Part shown: one piece after another, positions 27,511 to 38,981 of the stretch
Layout of the letters: each line of letters opens with the position of its first letter
Numbering within the stretch: position 1 is the first letter of the stretch
Source: Lunularia cruciata
Taxonomy: Eukaryota; Streptophyta; Marchantiopsida; Lunulariales; Lunulariaceae
Length of the DNA: 64,000 bases
Reading direction: 5' to 3'
NCBI GenBank assembly: GCA_948567375.1
Contig: OX419756.1
Location: forward strand, 75,282,333-75,346,332
Made by a program: the position numbers and the translations under genes
The notes under the pieces: model-generated
The model's database searches: none
What the model saw: only the letters and a program-made list of their open reading frames with translations
Told to the model about the DNA's origin: nothing

Positions 27511-28260
27511 TCAGACTTGCAAGTTTCTCCTGAGCTTGCAATTGATTTTATGTACATCTTGATCAGCAGTTGTGAGCTCCTCGCCCCTGTTGTGAACTCT
27601 AATGATCCAGCTTATAAGGATGAGAGGCACCGATATAGCGAGTGGTACAAGAACATACCATGGAGTACGACTCAGCGCTCGAGAAACCACGGTGATTGCG
27701 AAGAAAGCTCCGAAGAAAATCCAATTGACAGCGACCACCAAATCAAAAGTCATTACGGCAAGGATCAGTGAGCAGAAACCTAGGAATGCAAAGTAAATAG
27801 CAACCTGCAAAATTGCAGGTAATTTCTCCAACCCTGTGAGATTATCCATATCTTTCAGCTGCGGATAGCTTTTCACAATTTGGTGACCAGTTGCGAAAAT
27901 GACAGCGCTTGCAATAAGGATAAGAGTGCCGGTCTCTCGATTTTCCGGAGAAGCTGAGTGTGGAGTGTAATTGACTAGCCATAAAAGTATGGCGAGATAA
28001 GGACCCACGAGGAGAAGAACCAAGGAGAAGATGAAGGTGCAAACGATCAGCCCTGCTACTCCAAGCGACCACCACTGCACGGCTTGTCCCGCGGCTCTCC
28101 TGGGAAGGCGAATCCAACCATGTACCCTGCTGAAACCTGAATTTTCTCGCAATCGAGAACCTAACATGAGGGCCTTCTCTCCTACTGTGGTGACGTTTAT
28201 GAGTACTCTGCATGAATCTGTAAGAAAAGTTGGGCTGGATGGATTTCCAACAGACAGCAT
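27511..28260 (-). CDS. Multi-pass membrane protein, family not recognised
   Basis: The 249-residue frame starts at an ATG (28,258-28,260) and ends at 27,511. Hydrophobic segments lie at about residues 65-97 (long enough for one or two helices), 111-125, 148-170, 172-195 and 201-220. They are separated by short charged loops, and both the N-terminal 60 residues and the C-terminal 28 residues are hydrophilic and basic or mixed. This predicts five or six transmembrane helices in some endomembrane or plasma membrane. I do not recognise the family and assign no function. A second frame on the same strand (27,842-28,588) overlaps it; the membrane frame is favoured because its hydrophobic pattern is regular. 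An upstream exon may be missing. Confidence 0.5.
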   Translation of the reverse strand: MLSVGNPSSPTFLTDSCRVLINVTTVGEKALMLGSRLRENSGFSRVHGWIRLPRRAAGQAVQWWSLGVAGLIVCTFIFSLVLLLVGPYLAILLWLVNYTPHSASPENRETGTLILIASAVIFATGHQIVKSYPQLKDMDNLTGLEKLPAILQVAIYFAFLGFCSLILAVMTFDLVVAVNWIFFGAFFAITVVSRALSRTPWYVLVPLAISVPLILISWIIRVHNRGEELTTADQDVHKINCKLRRNLQV

Positions 28261-28734
28261 CCCTCTCGGACGATTCCCGAGGTATCAAAACTCCATATTT
28301 CTTTCTGCTGCAGATAAACTGATCCTCATCGTCAAACTGCATGAAGTAAGGTCCTTGAGAAAAATTTGAGGACAGAGACTCTCGGCACAAATTGTATGCA
28401 AGAAACTCTAATCGGATGCGTGACCTACCAGAATTTGTCAAAGACCAATTCCACAAACGTAAACTGCTGCCAAGGAGCTCAACGAGCCGTACTTGGGGGA
28501 TTGGAACACAGAACGCAAGAGTCAACCGCAGAGCACTTAGAGGAATACTGAAGGACAATCGTCTGTCGTTCGTTTGAAAACCATCCAAATGTGGTTAAGA
28601 TGAGCTTCTATATCGACCTATCCTCATCATCAGGTAAGATGTAAGCTTGCGCGGCAGACTAATCTCCTGTCTAGGTCAAACTCTGTTTTCGTGGCAGGAC
28701 TTCACTCCTGTGCTCTTTTGGGCCTTCTGTAACT

Positions 28735-29157
28735 TTGACTAACGTCGCGTTGCAAAGTGCACATTGTTCGTCATCACAAGTAGAGTTTGCTGGAAGGTTT
28801 TTACATGATGGAACAAACTTTTATTCGTTGCTGCAGATTAGGAATGATTTCATGGCGAGTCTTCCTCATATGAGTCTCTACAGTCTAGGTGAAGCGGACG
28901 CGTCTGTCAAGCGTGCAATGCGGGACGAGACTCAAGTCGAGAACCCTGGACGAACTCGTGTCATCTGGCAGTTGCAAGAGGTACACTAACATTTAACAAC
29001 GCTAAAGCATACGATGATCCTGTCCTTTGCTTGTTTGCTGGAACTTGGGTCTATGCAGATCTACTTCGACGATTTTCTCCGCCTACTCACACTAAAGGAT
29101 TTTGACAACTTGTTTGTCGGAGTCTCCAAGCGATGGTGTGTCGAACATTGCAGTTAA
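28735..29157 (+). other. Possible exon pair of an unrecognised gene
   Basis: An open frame ending at a GAG|GTACAC donor (exon end 28,980) can be joined, in phase 0, to a frame that begins after TCTATGCAG at 29,059 and stops with TAA at 29,155. The joined peptide contains RTRVIWQLQE followed by IYFDDFLRLLTLKDFDNLF, which looks protein-like. There is no ATG at the upstream end, so an earlier exon would be needed. No family recognised; it may be a gene fragment. Confidence 0.25.
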
Positions 29158-29580
29158 CCTATTCATGAAGCGTAACTCGACTTCTGCATGATGTTCTTTC
29201 GTTTTCTCCAGTTACCCGCATAAATAACTTGCTCCGCAAGAATATACGTGAGGATTCACCCAAAAAGGCCAAGTCGAATACTCCAAAAGGAAAAGAAAAG
29301 GAATACAAGGCACCCAGTGGTGTTTGCAAAATTGCAGTCAGCCTATTTATGAAGCGTAACTCGCGTTTGTTCTTTCGTTTTCTCCAATACCCGCATAAAT
29401 AACTAGCACCTCAGTAATAATGTGAGGATTGACAAGGTACAGGAGATGTATCAGCCTTTCCATCTGGTGGTGGAAGACATTTTGTTTATCTTTGTTAAGG
29501 GGCCCAAAAGGCCAAGTAGTATACTCCGAAGTAAAAAGAAAAAGAATACAAGGCACCAAGATGTGCAAAATGGGACAACG
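29145..29580. repeat. Imperfect tandem duplication, ~190-bp period
   Basis: The run TGCAGTYAACCTATTYATGAAGCGTAACTCG, CTTTCGTTTTCTCCA, CCCGCATAAATAACT, GTGAGGATT, AAAAGGCCAAGT, TACTCC and ATACAAGGCACC occurs twice in the same order, first at about 29,147-29,315 and again at about 29,332-29,562. Insertions distinguish the copies. Confidence 0.7.
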
Positions 29581-32500
29581 AGCACGAGGCTCGAAGAAAA
29601 AGGGCCCGGCTAAAACCCAATTCAGAACTAACGGCCCCCAAAATCTAATCTACCAGGTTTTGGTCTGTACGCCCAGACAAAGATGATAGCGAGATCGCCA
29701 AAAAATAATAGAGAGTTGAACATCTTTTTCGCAAAGAACAAGTTTGCTGCTCATCTAGATGCCAGAGTATCGCACTTGCAGTCGACATCGAAGGGAAGTA
29801 AAGTTCTTTCATCACATGCTCTTGTCTTATGCTCTAGTCTTTCGGTCACAATCCATATCCCAGGTGAGGTCCCCTCCTGGGTCCATTTCCTTGGTGTGTT
29901 CACTCTTTCTACCCATAATTCTAGGATGACGCAAGAAAGGGAATCTAGTGAATCCTGGTTGTATAAAGAGTTGAAAAGGCTGGAGTACCAGATATGTCAA
30001 ATTATGATATAGCATAGCATGGCATGTGAGACGACCTGATTCGAACATGATATACGAGGTTCCATTCTACCCTTTAGATTTTCCTTGTAATTGGGTCTCC
30101 CGATCTTCTGCGCTTACAGGGTTTGGTAGTTTGGTGAGGATATATTATGGTTTGGAATGGTAGAAGTATATCATATAAATATATTAGGATAGATTTCGAT
30201 ACTCCCGCTCTCAGAACAAAGAATATATTATCCATTTGTTTAAATATAACTCTTTGCTTTGTATAATTTCCTGCAAAAATGGTTAGTGATCTCAACAAAA
30301 TTATTATGGTTAATAAAAAGTAGGGTTAAGATTTAGCTAGAGATTATCATTTGATTGGCATCTTGTACCAAACTGACCAATCAGTAAATATACGTCACTG
30401 GAACTTTATATCTAGGCCGTGGTACTAGCAGTATGTCACCAATTGAAGAACTATCAGCATTCGAGAAGATGTAATTATTCTTCTAAAATAAAGTATAGCC
30501 ATACTCTTGAGAGCTGCCAATTTCGTGCAAGAACAACGTTCGAATTTAAACCTAGATGTCTAATTTTCATAAATCCAAAGTCAAGTTAAATGCACATAGT
30601 CTCTTATCTGGATGGATGAACATTATTGAGATAGAGATTATTTTCTTCCTTTAATTCTAATGAATATATTATGTCAAAATTTTCAAATGTAATAGGATTA
30701 TACAATCAACTTATAAAATGCATAATTTTTTTCAGTATATATGTAATCTACAAAGAATTAATTTCTCACAAGGCTATTCATTTGCACAAAGAAGATTGGA
30801 GTGGAAAAAAGTAACATTAATTTGCATAAATTTTGAGAAACATACCCATAATGAACAGATGTCTATTATCCTGCTTTTTAATGGAAATATGACAGTGATT
30901 GCACGCCTTTAAAGAAAGATTACCATTATGAACACAAGTGGATTAACCAGCCTTTTAAAACATTAGCAAGCATAACATGAATATAAAGTGTTTCTCATAA
31001 CCAAAGCAAACCTATGTTAGCAATAAGCATGACACAAATACTTTCTATTAATGTCTGCTTGAAAAGGCAATTACAGTTTAGTCAAAAGTTGGTTGAATTT
31101 TTCATTTTACAAAATTTTATATACACTAAGTAATTTTTGTTTAAGTATTCTAATTTCTCTTGGACTCTTTGCAACTCATCATCTTATGTCCCTTCTCTCT
31201 CACTAAGGCTTACTAAGGAAGGCTCTAATTTTTTTATCAAATTTTTCTTCAACAATCTTAGCTATGTCTGGCTTTAAAAAAGTAAATGCCTTGCTGCTTA
31301 AGGTCTTTTAAGGATAAGCTTAGGTGTTTATTCCTTTCTTCCACTTTGTTTGCAGGTATGACCTAACCCATAGTTTGGTTATGAGACACTATGGGACAAA
31401 ATTGCAGGACAGCCCTTATGCAGTTGGCCCTTCTCCAGGCTTGGGGAAGAACTGTGGGAAAGATTCCTATAGTGTACGTAGTCTTACAGTGAGACCAGGT
31501 CCACCGTAGGACACTTAACCTTAGAGATGGTTCATAGGTTTGTCACCCTTGAGAGCCGCCAACCTCCTCAGTTGTCACTCTCTACTACAGGACTACAAGA
31601 CATCTCATAGTGAGGTTAGGTTAGCCAGGATGATTGCTAGAGTTAATGGATGATTATGAAAACTGTATGAATTGGTGTTCTTGTTAAACCTCGCTAACCT
31701 CGCTAACCATTAACAAGAACACCAATTCATACAATTTTCATAATCATCTGTTAACTCTAGCAATCATCCATACAAGAAATTGAGAGCCATGATATACAAG
31801 GTGCTTAATATTTATATCCCTTGGGTGCAAGCTATCACTTTACACTAGAGGGCCATCCCTACCTTGTGAGGAACATCCTAATACTATGGGATCCTCCTTC
31901 CTCTACTTGAGTCCTTCTCCTCACTCTCTAATAAACTGCTATTGATTGATTCTTGAGAACTTTCTGCACTTACACCAACAACCATAGACTAAGCTCCATT
32001 TTATATGTGGGGTCAGACCCTAAAAAGAATTTCTACTTCTCAGACAACACTTCGTCCGTGACGGCCGTCTCCTTCCAATGCCACCTCCATCAATGCCAAT
32101 TGGCTTATAATCCTTGATTCTAATCTAGATTACATTGCCTGACTTGGTCAACATGCCACCTTTGCATATATTACCTACCTAATTTTGTCTTACTATATTA
32201 CATACACGTAGTATTCTCTATCCATTCTCTTGTTTGTCTTCATAGAGAGAATCCTGTAAAATAAGTCCCACACTCCAATTTCCATAACATTGACTTGCCC
32301 ATAGCTGACATAACTCTTAGCAACTACTTTGCTTGGACAACACACTCCTCTCGAAAATAGACTTTGCGATGATTATGACTCTCATCAACTTAGAAATATA
32401 AATACCTAAGTTTTTTGACAAGCTTAGCTTAGGTGGCAATTCATCTTTTCATTCCTTTCCAAAATGAGTTTTAAGATAAACCTCATGAGGTTTATCAAAG

Positions 32501-33053
32501 TTATCTCCCTAATTGCAAGATATACAATAATCATAATTAGCTTTGCAATAATGTTGATAATAGATAAACTACTCTCTTATTGTAACAAATCACTTTAGAA
32601 TTGTTATCCTTTTTAGTGGTTTTTGTTATTGTTGTTTAAGCCTTGATAGATATAATCAACCATCAACTATTGCAACATAAGAAGAACATAAAAGGTATAC
32701 AATTTTTATAAATCAAGATACAATGCACCGATGAAAGGATTATTGATGATATACATATGGCTTTGGCAACCAAAATCATGTATGTAAAGTAATACCACCA
32801 AAAGTAGATGGAGTTCTAATAATGCTACATATGTTACTAAAAATAGAACCAGAAGCATTACTAAGCTCATCAACATGACATTGTGTCATAGAAGTCAAAG
32901 ACTTAAAATATACATAAATAACAATATGCAATCACCTATTTATGCAAGGCCAATTATTTAATGCCCAAAAAGACTTTAGGATGTATGAGATAACAATAGT
33001 AGATCCCACATTTATGCAAGCCCACTTGTTTGATGTGCAATTGGAAATAGAAT
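29581..33053. other. AT-rich intergenic DNA
   Basis: No supported gene. A long inverted repeat is at 31,628-31,769. The frame at about 31,355-31,509 is not recognised. The region ends at the left terminus of chromovirus A1. Confidence 0.5.
31628..31769. repeat. Long inverted repeat (60-bp arms, 22-bp loop)
   Basis: The left arm (31,628-31,687) and right arm (31,710-31,769) are complementary over about 60 bp with about three mismatches. The loop contains CCTCGCTAA twice. Transcribed, it would fold into one long hairpin. No transposon termini or target duplications were recognised around it. Confidence 0.85.
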
Positions 33054-33649
33054 TGTAATACTACGAGGACAAGAGAACTCTTCAAGAGAGATACAAGACA
33101 GAAAACACAGATTTCACACTCAATCCTCCTATGCTCCAAAGGAGCACCTTCTCTTTATTATATAGCCAAGGAGGATCTCCTCCAAGGAAGCTCCATCATA
33201 GGATTAGGTACATGGCTAGGTGACATGGTCAGCAAGCTCCACCCTTAGATTACTTGCTTGGATGGGTGACATGTCGGTCATGGTCCTATCTGGTTGATCA
33301 AATAGACTTTGACCAGAGAGAATTTTTGAGAGAATCTTCCTATAGGAATCTCAAAATCACATGGATGAGGTATTGTTGGAAAGCTCTTGGTGAGAAAAAC
33401 CAAGCAGAGGGAGGACCAATCTTCTTAGCAGTTGGGTAGGGGAGTTTTCAAGGCCTAATTCATCTGTTTAGGCTTCCAAAATTGCCTCTGAAGTTTTTAG
33501 GCCTATTTTGGTTTTTTGGTATATTAGTAGAAGTAATCTTTTGGTGATACCTCTAGCTTATCTACTTAGTCCATCATGTATAACATCCTTCCAAATTTTA
33601 CCAAACCAAATTTTATCTCCAGATCATCTATCTAGCTATTGGAATTACA
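33054..33649 (-). repeat. 3' LTR of chromovirus A1
   Basis: This 596-bp LTR is bounded by TGTAATACTACGAGG and GGAATTACA on the plus strand (TG...CA). It is related to the 745-bp LTR at 38,982-39,726. On the minus strand a polypurine tract (AAAAGGAGAGAGTTT, 33,650-33,664) directly precedes it. The left flank is AGAAT; the matching duplication would be outside the window. Confidence 0.85.
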
Positions 33650-33880
33650 AAACTCTCTCCTTTTAAGATGCAACGTTGTCGTTGCAAAGTTGTTGCTCAA
33701 AATATTTCACTAACAATGGCACGTGGGTCAAGTTGGTTGCTGGCTCCTATGTTGCTTGATACAAGAGGTACCCTTTCCAATGTAACAAGTATTCCACATG
33801 TGGATGGCGAGTACCTCGGATGCGCTTTTGGAGAATGTGTTTGACTTCATACTCCTCTGTGTCATCAACCAGGGTTGGAT

Positions 33881-34237
33881 TGTAACACCCATTTGTGCAT
33901 GTGTGTGGTTGTGATATTTAGCTTGGTATTACAAGTACTTGAGAGATATTATTTATATAGAGATAAAGGATGGTTCCACATTAGTCATGATTAGCTAAAG
34001 TTAGTCATAGTTAAGATAGAGGAGATCTTACTTTAGAGGAAGTGAAAAAGATGAGCACCATTATTTTGGATTCTAGTGTGTTGACTTGGTATTATTCCTA
34101 GGTGTTTGGATTTGAGGAAAGAGTTGAGAACTCTTGGAGGAGTATGATGGAGTTGGGGTTCCTTGCCTTCTTAGTCCATGGTGCGCTACCATAATAGCCA
34201 TCAAAGGTTCATCTTGAGTGAGAGACAGACCGGCTCA
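33881..34237 (+). repeat. Shortened solo LTR of element E family
   Basis: It begins TGTAACACCCATTTGTGCATG and ends GAGACAGACCGGCTCA, the two ends of the element E LTRs (about 690 bp) in the opposite orientation. The 357 bp present imply a deletion of about 330 bp in the middle. It interrupts the decayed integrase C-terminus of chromovirus A1 (host text resumes GGACAAGGAC). Only a GGA is clearly shared by both flanks. Confidence 0.8.
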
Positions 34238-35560
34238 CAGGACAAGGACAACTTTTTTGGATGGAAGAGAAGTGGAGTGGCTGGGGAGAATATAGGTAGA
34301 ATAAGGAAACATGAAACACTAGGTGGATCTTCATATGTGGTGGTAGCTCAAGGTGATAGGCCATGGCTCCGATGCCACAAAGGATAGAGAAAGGTCTAAT
34401 AAAACAAGGTCTAAGCTTATGAGGACCAACTAACTTGAAGACGGTGGTTGACATCCAGACTTGATCTCATACATTGAACTCCATGTGTTGGCGGTGTGCA
34501 TTTACATACTACTTCTACCGATTTTGGGTGACCTGCAACTTGTGCTTGGCATGCTCCACCTTTGGTTGGATTTAAAAAAAAAAGTGTTGATAGCATCTAC
34601 CTTGGTAGCCATTGGATGGACCTTCATCAAGCTTGAAGGTGTGAAAGGATGCTCTCTATACATGAGGAAGAACAATGTGACTTGTATGGAGGCATTCACT
34701 GAATTGTTGTAAGAAAATTCCACCAATGGGAGTAAGGTATCCCAAGTCTCTTGCTCATCCAAAGTAAAGCCCTAAAGCATGTCCTCAATAGTGCAATTTT
34801 CCCTCTCTATTTGTCCATTGGTCTGTGGATAGTAAGCTAATTTGGTTTTGAAGAACCCAAAGAGTGTTCTCCAAAACAAACTAGTGAATTGAGTGCCTCT
34901 ATCTATGATGAGCGCTCAAGACAAACCATGATGAGAAAAGACTACATCTAAATACAATTGAGCTAGTTGCGGGGCATTCACACCCTTGGTGGTAGGACAT
35001 ACATGAATTATTTTGTTGAGTTGGTCAACAAAGACTACGATGGAAGTAAACCCAAAGGTGATCTTGGGCAATTCACAAACCAAATCCATGCTTACCTATT
35101 CCCAATGTTGTGTAGGAGTGGGGAGAGGTTGGAGGAGTCATGTGGGGAGCTTGATTAAAAGCCTTATTTTGTTGACAAAGTAGGAAACTCCAAACATATT
35201 CTATCACATCATTGCTCATCTTGGGCCGATAGTAATGGCATTTGATTGCATCCAAGGTCTTGTCCGTTCCAATGTGACCTACAATGGCAGAATCATGACA
35301 GTCTGCTAGGATGGTGGTTTTTAGATCCATATCATCTAGGATTCACAACTTACCATCAAGGAAGGTGAGTCCTTGGGTGCTAGTGATACCTTTGGATGAT
35401 TGATCACCTACAATCTGTGGATCAATTTTTGTAGCAGCAAGAATCTTAGGCCATAATTCAAGGTTCATCTTGATTTCCACCACCAAAATGTTTGCCATTG
35501 GCATTTGGGTAAATGCATCTACAAGTTGCTTCTTTCCTTCCACATATCTGATTGTTATGT
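34238..35560 (-). pseudogene. Integrase remnant of chromovirus A1
   Basis: Short broken frames match the A2 integrase in order. They include the GPHKLRP and HMKIHLVFHVSLF region (34,209-34,454), WDTLLPLVEFSYNNSVNAS (34,502-34,762), and the zinc-binding region with GHIGTDKTLDAIKCHYY and LLCQQNKAFNQ (35,073-35,330). The catalytic Glu motif reads GQIERE here, so the Glu is retained, unlike in A2. Multiple stops and frameshifts; not functional. Confidence 0.75.
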
Positions 35561-36347
35561 TGAATTGTTGTCTCCATTTTGCCCACCAAATCTATCATGA
35601 GAAAGATCCTTTTGTGTCTCGAGGTAGACTAGAGGTTTGTGGTCCGTCTCTACTACAAATGCCTTCTCACCCAAATAGTGCTTCCAATGCTTGGTCGTAA
35701 GGACAATGACCAACTCTTCTTGTTTGGTGGTGTGATAATTTCATTTTGTTGGTAGTAGCTTATGAGAGAAATACACAATTGAGTGCCATCCATCATGCCA
35801 TTCTTGTTGTAGAACTGCTCTTATTGCTACACCTAATGCATCTATAGCCATCTTGATTGGACATGTTGGGTCATACCATTGGTGCATGTAGTAATTTGTC
35901 TTTCAACTCTTGAAAGTCAAATTCTTGTGTGGTTCTCCCATATCTACCTCTTCCCCTTGCACAATAGTGTTTTTAGAGGTTGTGCAATTTTGGAGAAGTC
36001 CTTGACAAATTGATGATAAAACCCTATCAATCCCAAGAAACTCTTGAGTTGAGTTTGATATTTTGGAGCACTCCATTTTTGAATGACCTCTATTTTATTT
36101 GTTAACACTTGGATACCCTCCACACTTACTCTATGCCCTAAGTAGTCTACTTTAGATTTACCAAACTTGCACTTTGAGATTTTTGCATACAATTGATTCT
36201 ATTGTAGAATCTGGAGGACTTCTTGCAAATGTTGCTTGTGCTTTGCCAGCATCCTACCATAGACTAAGATGTCATCAAGAAAATGACAACAGATTTATCC
36301 AAGTACAAATGAAATATATCATTCATCAAACTCATGAAAGTGGTTGG
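35561..36347 (-). pseudogene. RT/RNase H remnant of chromovirus A1
   Basis: An 82-codon frame (35,944-36,192) matches the RT thumb and connection (YAKISKCKFGKSKVDYLGH, FLGLIGFYHQFVKDFSKIA). Flanking sequence matches the A2 RNase H and RT with stops. The match ends at 36,347 at a position corresponding to about 42,071 in A2, which identifies the insertion site of chromovirus B. Confidence 0.75.
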
Positions 36348-36758
36348 TGTAACAATATGGAGTTAGCGATGAAGTTGGTAGGGCTAACGAAGTAGCAAAT
36401 AAGACAAATTAGCCTAAAATATTCTAGAAGTAGCTAGGAAGCTTCTCAAGAAGCTTCACGGATAGCTTAGCTTACACCTCATGTAAGTAGCATCTAGATG
36501 CTTACAACTAGCTTAGCTTGCATGCCAAGTAGGCGGCTTCTAGAAGAAAGCTTCATGGGAAGCTTTCTAGTTAACTTGGCTTGCACTCTAAGAAAGTGGC
36601 TCGAGGAAACTTCTTGAGAAGCTTCTCAAGGGCCTTGTATGCTGCCTATAAATACCAAAGCCAAAGCTCATGCTAGGCATTTGGAGTTTTATCTCATTCA
36701 AGTGTCCTAATGTGAGCTTCCATTTTCCTATTTCTCTCCTCGGTCTTGGTCTTTTACA
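36348..36758 (+). repeat. 5' LTR of chromovirus B
   Basis: The 411-bp LTR begins TGTAACAATATGG and ends GGTCTTTTACA. It contains GCTTCTCAAGAAGCTTC-type inverted motifs and a TATA-like box (CCTATAAATACC at about 36,645). A partial second copy is at 1-354. Confidence 0.85.
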
Positions 36759-36771
36759 TTGGTATCAGAGT
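36759..36771 (+). other. Primer-binding site (initiator Met tRNA)
   Basis: TTGGTATCAGAGT follows the LTR directly. TGGTATCAGAG is the usual complement of the 3' end of plant initiator methionine tRNA in Ty3/gypsy elements. Confidence 0.85.
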
Positions 36772-36789
36772 AGGAAGGGGATGGATGGA

Positions 36790-38000
36790 ATTTATGGACC
36801 ACCAAATCCACTTCTACCAAACCATTGGGATTTCCATGTCCAAATATTACCCAAGCATCATTTCACACAATTCATCACCTCGCACTTTGGGCAGGATTTT
36901 TTGCATATGATCACCTTGTTTGAGGAACCCTTGATACTTTCGATTATAACTTATGGAGAATGGTGGACATGCTGCATCTATGTGTTAATCAATTAGGTAA
37001 ATTGAGAGTAGTGGAATAGAGTAGTAACTATGGCAGCAATACTAGACGTTATCCTTGCAATGCAATAACAAATCAAGCACCTTACTCGATTTTTGGATGG
37101 ACAAGACTAGCAACGATGAGAACATATAGAGAGAGTGCTAGTTCAAGATGGAGAAGGTTACATTTGATTTCCAAAACCCAAGGTGTTTGAAGGCAAGAAT
37201 CTTCTGAGCACGGTGGAGAATTTTGTGTTTGTTTGTGAACGTTACTTTGAAGCCACCAATCTTCACGATGAACAAAAACAAATTCTCTTGGCTTCTAGCC
37301 AATTGGATGGCATGGCAAAACTTTGGTGGTGATTCCGAGTGGAGCAAGCTGAACGACAGATTGTTGCACCAATTTTGATATAGGCAAAATTCAAGGATGC
37401 AATACTTGGTTGATTTCAAACTATAAATGCCACCCAAGCTGCACGAGATAAGTTGGCAAAGTTGAAGCAGATTGGCTCAATAAGGAGCTACATCGCACAA
37501 TTTTAGAACATCATCATGCAAATTCCAAATATCTAAGAAGGTGAAGTTCTAGATCGATTTGTGCAAGGATTGAAGTCATGAACCAAATTGGAGGTGACCA
37601 TGCAGGAGCCACAAAACATAGAAGAAGCCATGCAATTGGTTGAGCACTTTGATTCCTTGGTTGCGAAAACTTGGTCTTGACCTCGACCTACACAAAGCCT
37701 ATTAGTACACTACGCACGGGTGGAAGAACCGGCACCAATGGAGATTGATGCTATCCAACGGAGACCACTTGGTACAACAGATAGAGAAAGATTATGACAA
37801 AATGGAGGTTGTTTTTATTGTTGCCAAGTTGGACATCGCATTGCTGAATGTCCACTTAGGAATGGATGACCTCAACAAGTTGCCCAAATGGAGTTTATGG
37901 AACAAAATGATCAGGGAATTGAAGAATCCCGGTAGGAGATTTTGAGGCACCTACTAGGAGCTTGATTAGTTCCAATAGGATTGAAGGCTCGATCTATGCA
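36790..38000 (+). pseudogene. gag remnant of chromovirus B
   Basis: Several short frames with stops cover a gag-like region, with blocks resembling FEGKNLLSTVENFVFVCERYFEA, LDGMAKLWW and FVQGLKS when read across frames. A zinc-knuckle remnant (CYNCCQVGHRIAECP-like) lies at about 37,800. Position after the PBS and the order relative to protease support gag. Not functional. Confidence 0.6.
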
Positions 38001-38981
38001 AGTTTTCTTCACTTGCAAGGTACAATATCTAATTGAGGTTGTAGGATTTTGGTTGATTTTGGAAGTCAGAGAATTATATGTTTATGCAAGTAGCAAAGGA
38101 ATTGGGTATTCGTATCAAGCCAATGATTGGAAGTAGATTGATGATGGCGGATGGTAGACGGGGTTTTGCATTCCGTACCTCACATCCTATTACTTTTAAG
38201 ACTGGGAAGGAGTATTTGGAGTGTATGAGGTTTGTAGTGGCACCTCTACACTATGATATCATTTCTAGGACTACCTTGGCTTGAACATCATAAGGTTCAA
38301 TTTGATTGGACCCGATGACAAATTCAAGTATAACACCAAGGTAGGAATTTCCGATTAGGTTGTCTGGCACCTTTGAGTAAGACATCTAAGAATAGTCAGT
38401 CCCAAGATGGGAAGTTTGTCAAGAAGGTAGCCATGGAGCATGCCTTGAAGAGAGAGGAGCTCCAAGATAGGAAGTTTGCTAGGAAGGCAACCATGGAGCA
38501 AGCTTTGAAGAGAGATGAGCCCCTAGATGGGAAGTTTGTTAGTGAAGTAGCCATGGAGCAAGCTTTGGAGGAAGATAAGTATGTTTTTGCGGTATGGATC
38601 AAGCGATTGCACAAGGACAATCTAAGGAGAGCCAAGAGCCTCATCAAGCAATGGTTGATCAAATAGTTCAGGAGTTTGCGGACATGTTTCTAGATGATCT
38701 GCCGAAGGAATTACCCTCCAATCATGGAATGCCCTTCAAGATTGAGTTATTGCCAGGGAGTACTCCAGTGAGTAGACCAATCTATTAGCTCTCACCAAAG
38801 GAGTTGGAGGAGTTGAAAACAACACTTATGGAGTTGTTGGAGAAGGACTTCATACGACATAGTACCTCTCCTTGGGGAGCATTGGTACTATTTGTTCCAA
38901 AGAAGGATGGAGGACTTCATTTTTGTATTGATTATTGTGGGCTCAATAATAAAATAGTGAAGAATGTATATCCCTTGCCTC
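38001..38981 (+). pseudogene. Protease/RT start of chromovirus B
   Basis: The protease remnant (about 38,030-38,284) has the flap-like and C-terminal blocks but no intact catalytic triplet; it reads VDFGSQ-like before MQVAKELGI. A linker with three 20-residue repeats follows (38,406-38,585). RT then begins with DMFLDDLPKELP, ELLPGSTPVSRPIY and [19 protein letters not shown] stops at VYPLPL where the A2 LTR starts. In-frame stops separate the pieces. Confidence 0.7.
38406..38585 (+). repeat. Three exact-period 60-bp tandem repeats in pol
   Basis: GATGGGAAGTTTGT at 38,406, GATAGGAAGTTTGC at 38,466 and GATGGGAAGTTTGT at 38,526 start three 60-bp units. Each codes for about 20 residues of the form DGKFVKKVAMEHALKREE. 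The period is a multiple of three, so the frame is kept. Confidence 0.85.

Larger units (their letters stand above)
33054..36347 (-). mobile_element. Chromovirus A1 (Ty3/gypsy), 3' half, interrupted
   Basis: This is the 3' part of a minus-strand chromovirus of the same family as A2 (38,982 onward). From right to left it holds an RT fragment, RNase H remnant, integrase, a chromodomain remnant and the 3' LTR. The colinear match to A2 stops at 36,347 in the RT, just where the LTR of chromovirus B starts; the rest must lie beyond the right edge. All coding frames are broken. Within the decayed integrase C-terminus sits a shortened LTR of the element E family (33,881-34,237). Confidence 0.85.
36348..38981 (+). 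mobile_element. Chromovirus B (Ty3/gypsy), 5' part, interrupted
   Basis: Plus-strand element with a 5' LTR, an initiator-Met PBS, a degenerate gag, a protease and the beginning of RT. It is inserted into the RT of A1 and is itself cut at 38,981 by A2. The 3' part must lie right of the window. Confidence 0.85.

Noticed and set aside
27842-28588. 248-codon minus-strand frame as a gene in its own right
   Set aside because: Its distal half overlaps the hydrophobic frame of a plausible membrane protein and has shadow-like Arg/Ser/His composition. Kept only as a possible 5' exon.
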